From CAYMWF01 sp964394085 [NCBI: uncultured Gemmatimonadota bacterium] (lineage in GTDB: Bacteria > GCA-2686955 > CAYMWF01): DNA of 23,637 nt. The notes below the pieces were generated by a model that was not told where the DNA came from, did no database searches, and saw only the letters and a program-made list of their open reading frames with translations. The number at the start of each line of letters is the position of its first letter. Positions within the stretch are counted from its first letter, which is position 1. This document shows, piece after piece, positions 23,461 to 23,637 of the stretch. The translations under genes were made by a program, and so were the position numbers. The stretch is taken from the NCBI GenBank assembly GCA_964394085.1, contig CAYMWF010000073.1:1-23637 (forward strand), written 5' to 3'.

Positions 23461-23637
23461 TCAAAGGTTAAGGGGAGCATCGTAAGTGGTTTGATAGAGA
23501 CTTTATTGTGGGTTCTCCGTCGGCTCCATCCGAAAGCCGGGAAGCGTTTTCCGACGATTCGCGAAAAGAGGGTTTTCTAAACTCAGGACTCCTGACCTGG
23601 TCGCCAGAAACTATAAATAAAGCTTGACATTACGCCC

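Noticed and set aside
1-23637. CRISPR arrays, tRNA genes, intact insertion sequences, attachment sites
   Set aside because: No regularly spaced repeats, cloverleaf-like sequences or transposase and integrase proteins were seen on reading both strands.

Overview
The window looks like chromosomal DNA of a Gram-negative, probably anaerobic or microaerophilic bacterium. Four radical-SAM enzymes, a Cys-rich asparagine-synthetase homologue and an Fe-S-like PP-loop ATPase fit low-oxygen life. Moderate GC by eye and gene style suggest a Desulfobacterota (deltaproteobacterial) or similar candidate-phylum genome, but nothing here fixes the taxon. The whole window reads as accessory biosynthesis: a surface-polysaccharide or glycoconjugate locus (possibly a natural-product locus) with an unusual set of tailoring enzymes. 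No tRNA, rRNA, CRISPR array or intact mobile element was seen.

There are three blocks. Left, minus strand (1-5478): a predicted ATP-dependent amide ligase of the asparagine synthetase family that has lost its glutaminase nucleophile (3493-5478), a 392-bp gap, two B12-domain-type radical-SAM proteins that overlap by 4 nt (1688-3100, 168-1691), and the first 42 codons of a membrane protein leaving the window at the left edge (1-127). Middle, plus strand (5754-14871): WecB-type UDP-GlcNAc 2-epimerase, polytopic membrane protein (putative glycosyltransferase), MBL-fold hydrolase, a third B12-type radical-SAM protein, a 97-aa membrane protein and a NodU/TobZ-type carbamoyltransferase. After a 122-nt gap comes a tight trio: SufS-like cysteine desulfurase, PP-loop ATPase with a CxxC + Cys set, and a 76-aa protein with an N-terminal Cys pair. 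A rho-independent terminator follows. Right, minus strand (14942-23442): a 730-aa membrane protein related to the middle-block one, a TPR membrane protein, an alpha/alpha-toroid protein with QxxxGSF-type repeats, a DPM1-like GT2 glycosyltransferase, a second carbamoyltransferase and a SPASM-like radical-SAM enzyme.

The left and middle blocks are divergent from 5479-5753, which holds a good minus-strand sigma70-like promoter and a weaker plus-strand one. The middle and right blocks converge at 14872-14941 on two hairpins.

Working model (inference): WecB supplies an activated ManNAc-type sugar; the GT2 and GT39/PMT-like membrane proteins make and use lipid-linked sugars; two carbamoyltransferases, B12 radical-SAM enzymes, an amide ligase and a sulfur-transfer trio decorate the product. 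The least conventional elements are the sulfur-transfer trio and the nucleophile-less, Cys-clustered AsnB homologue.
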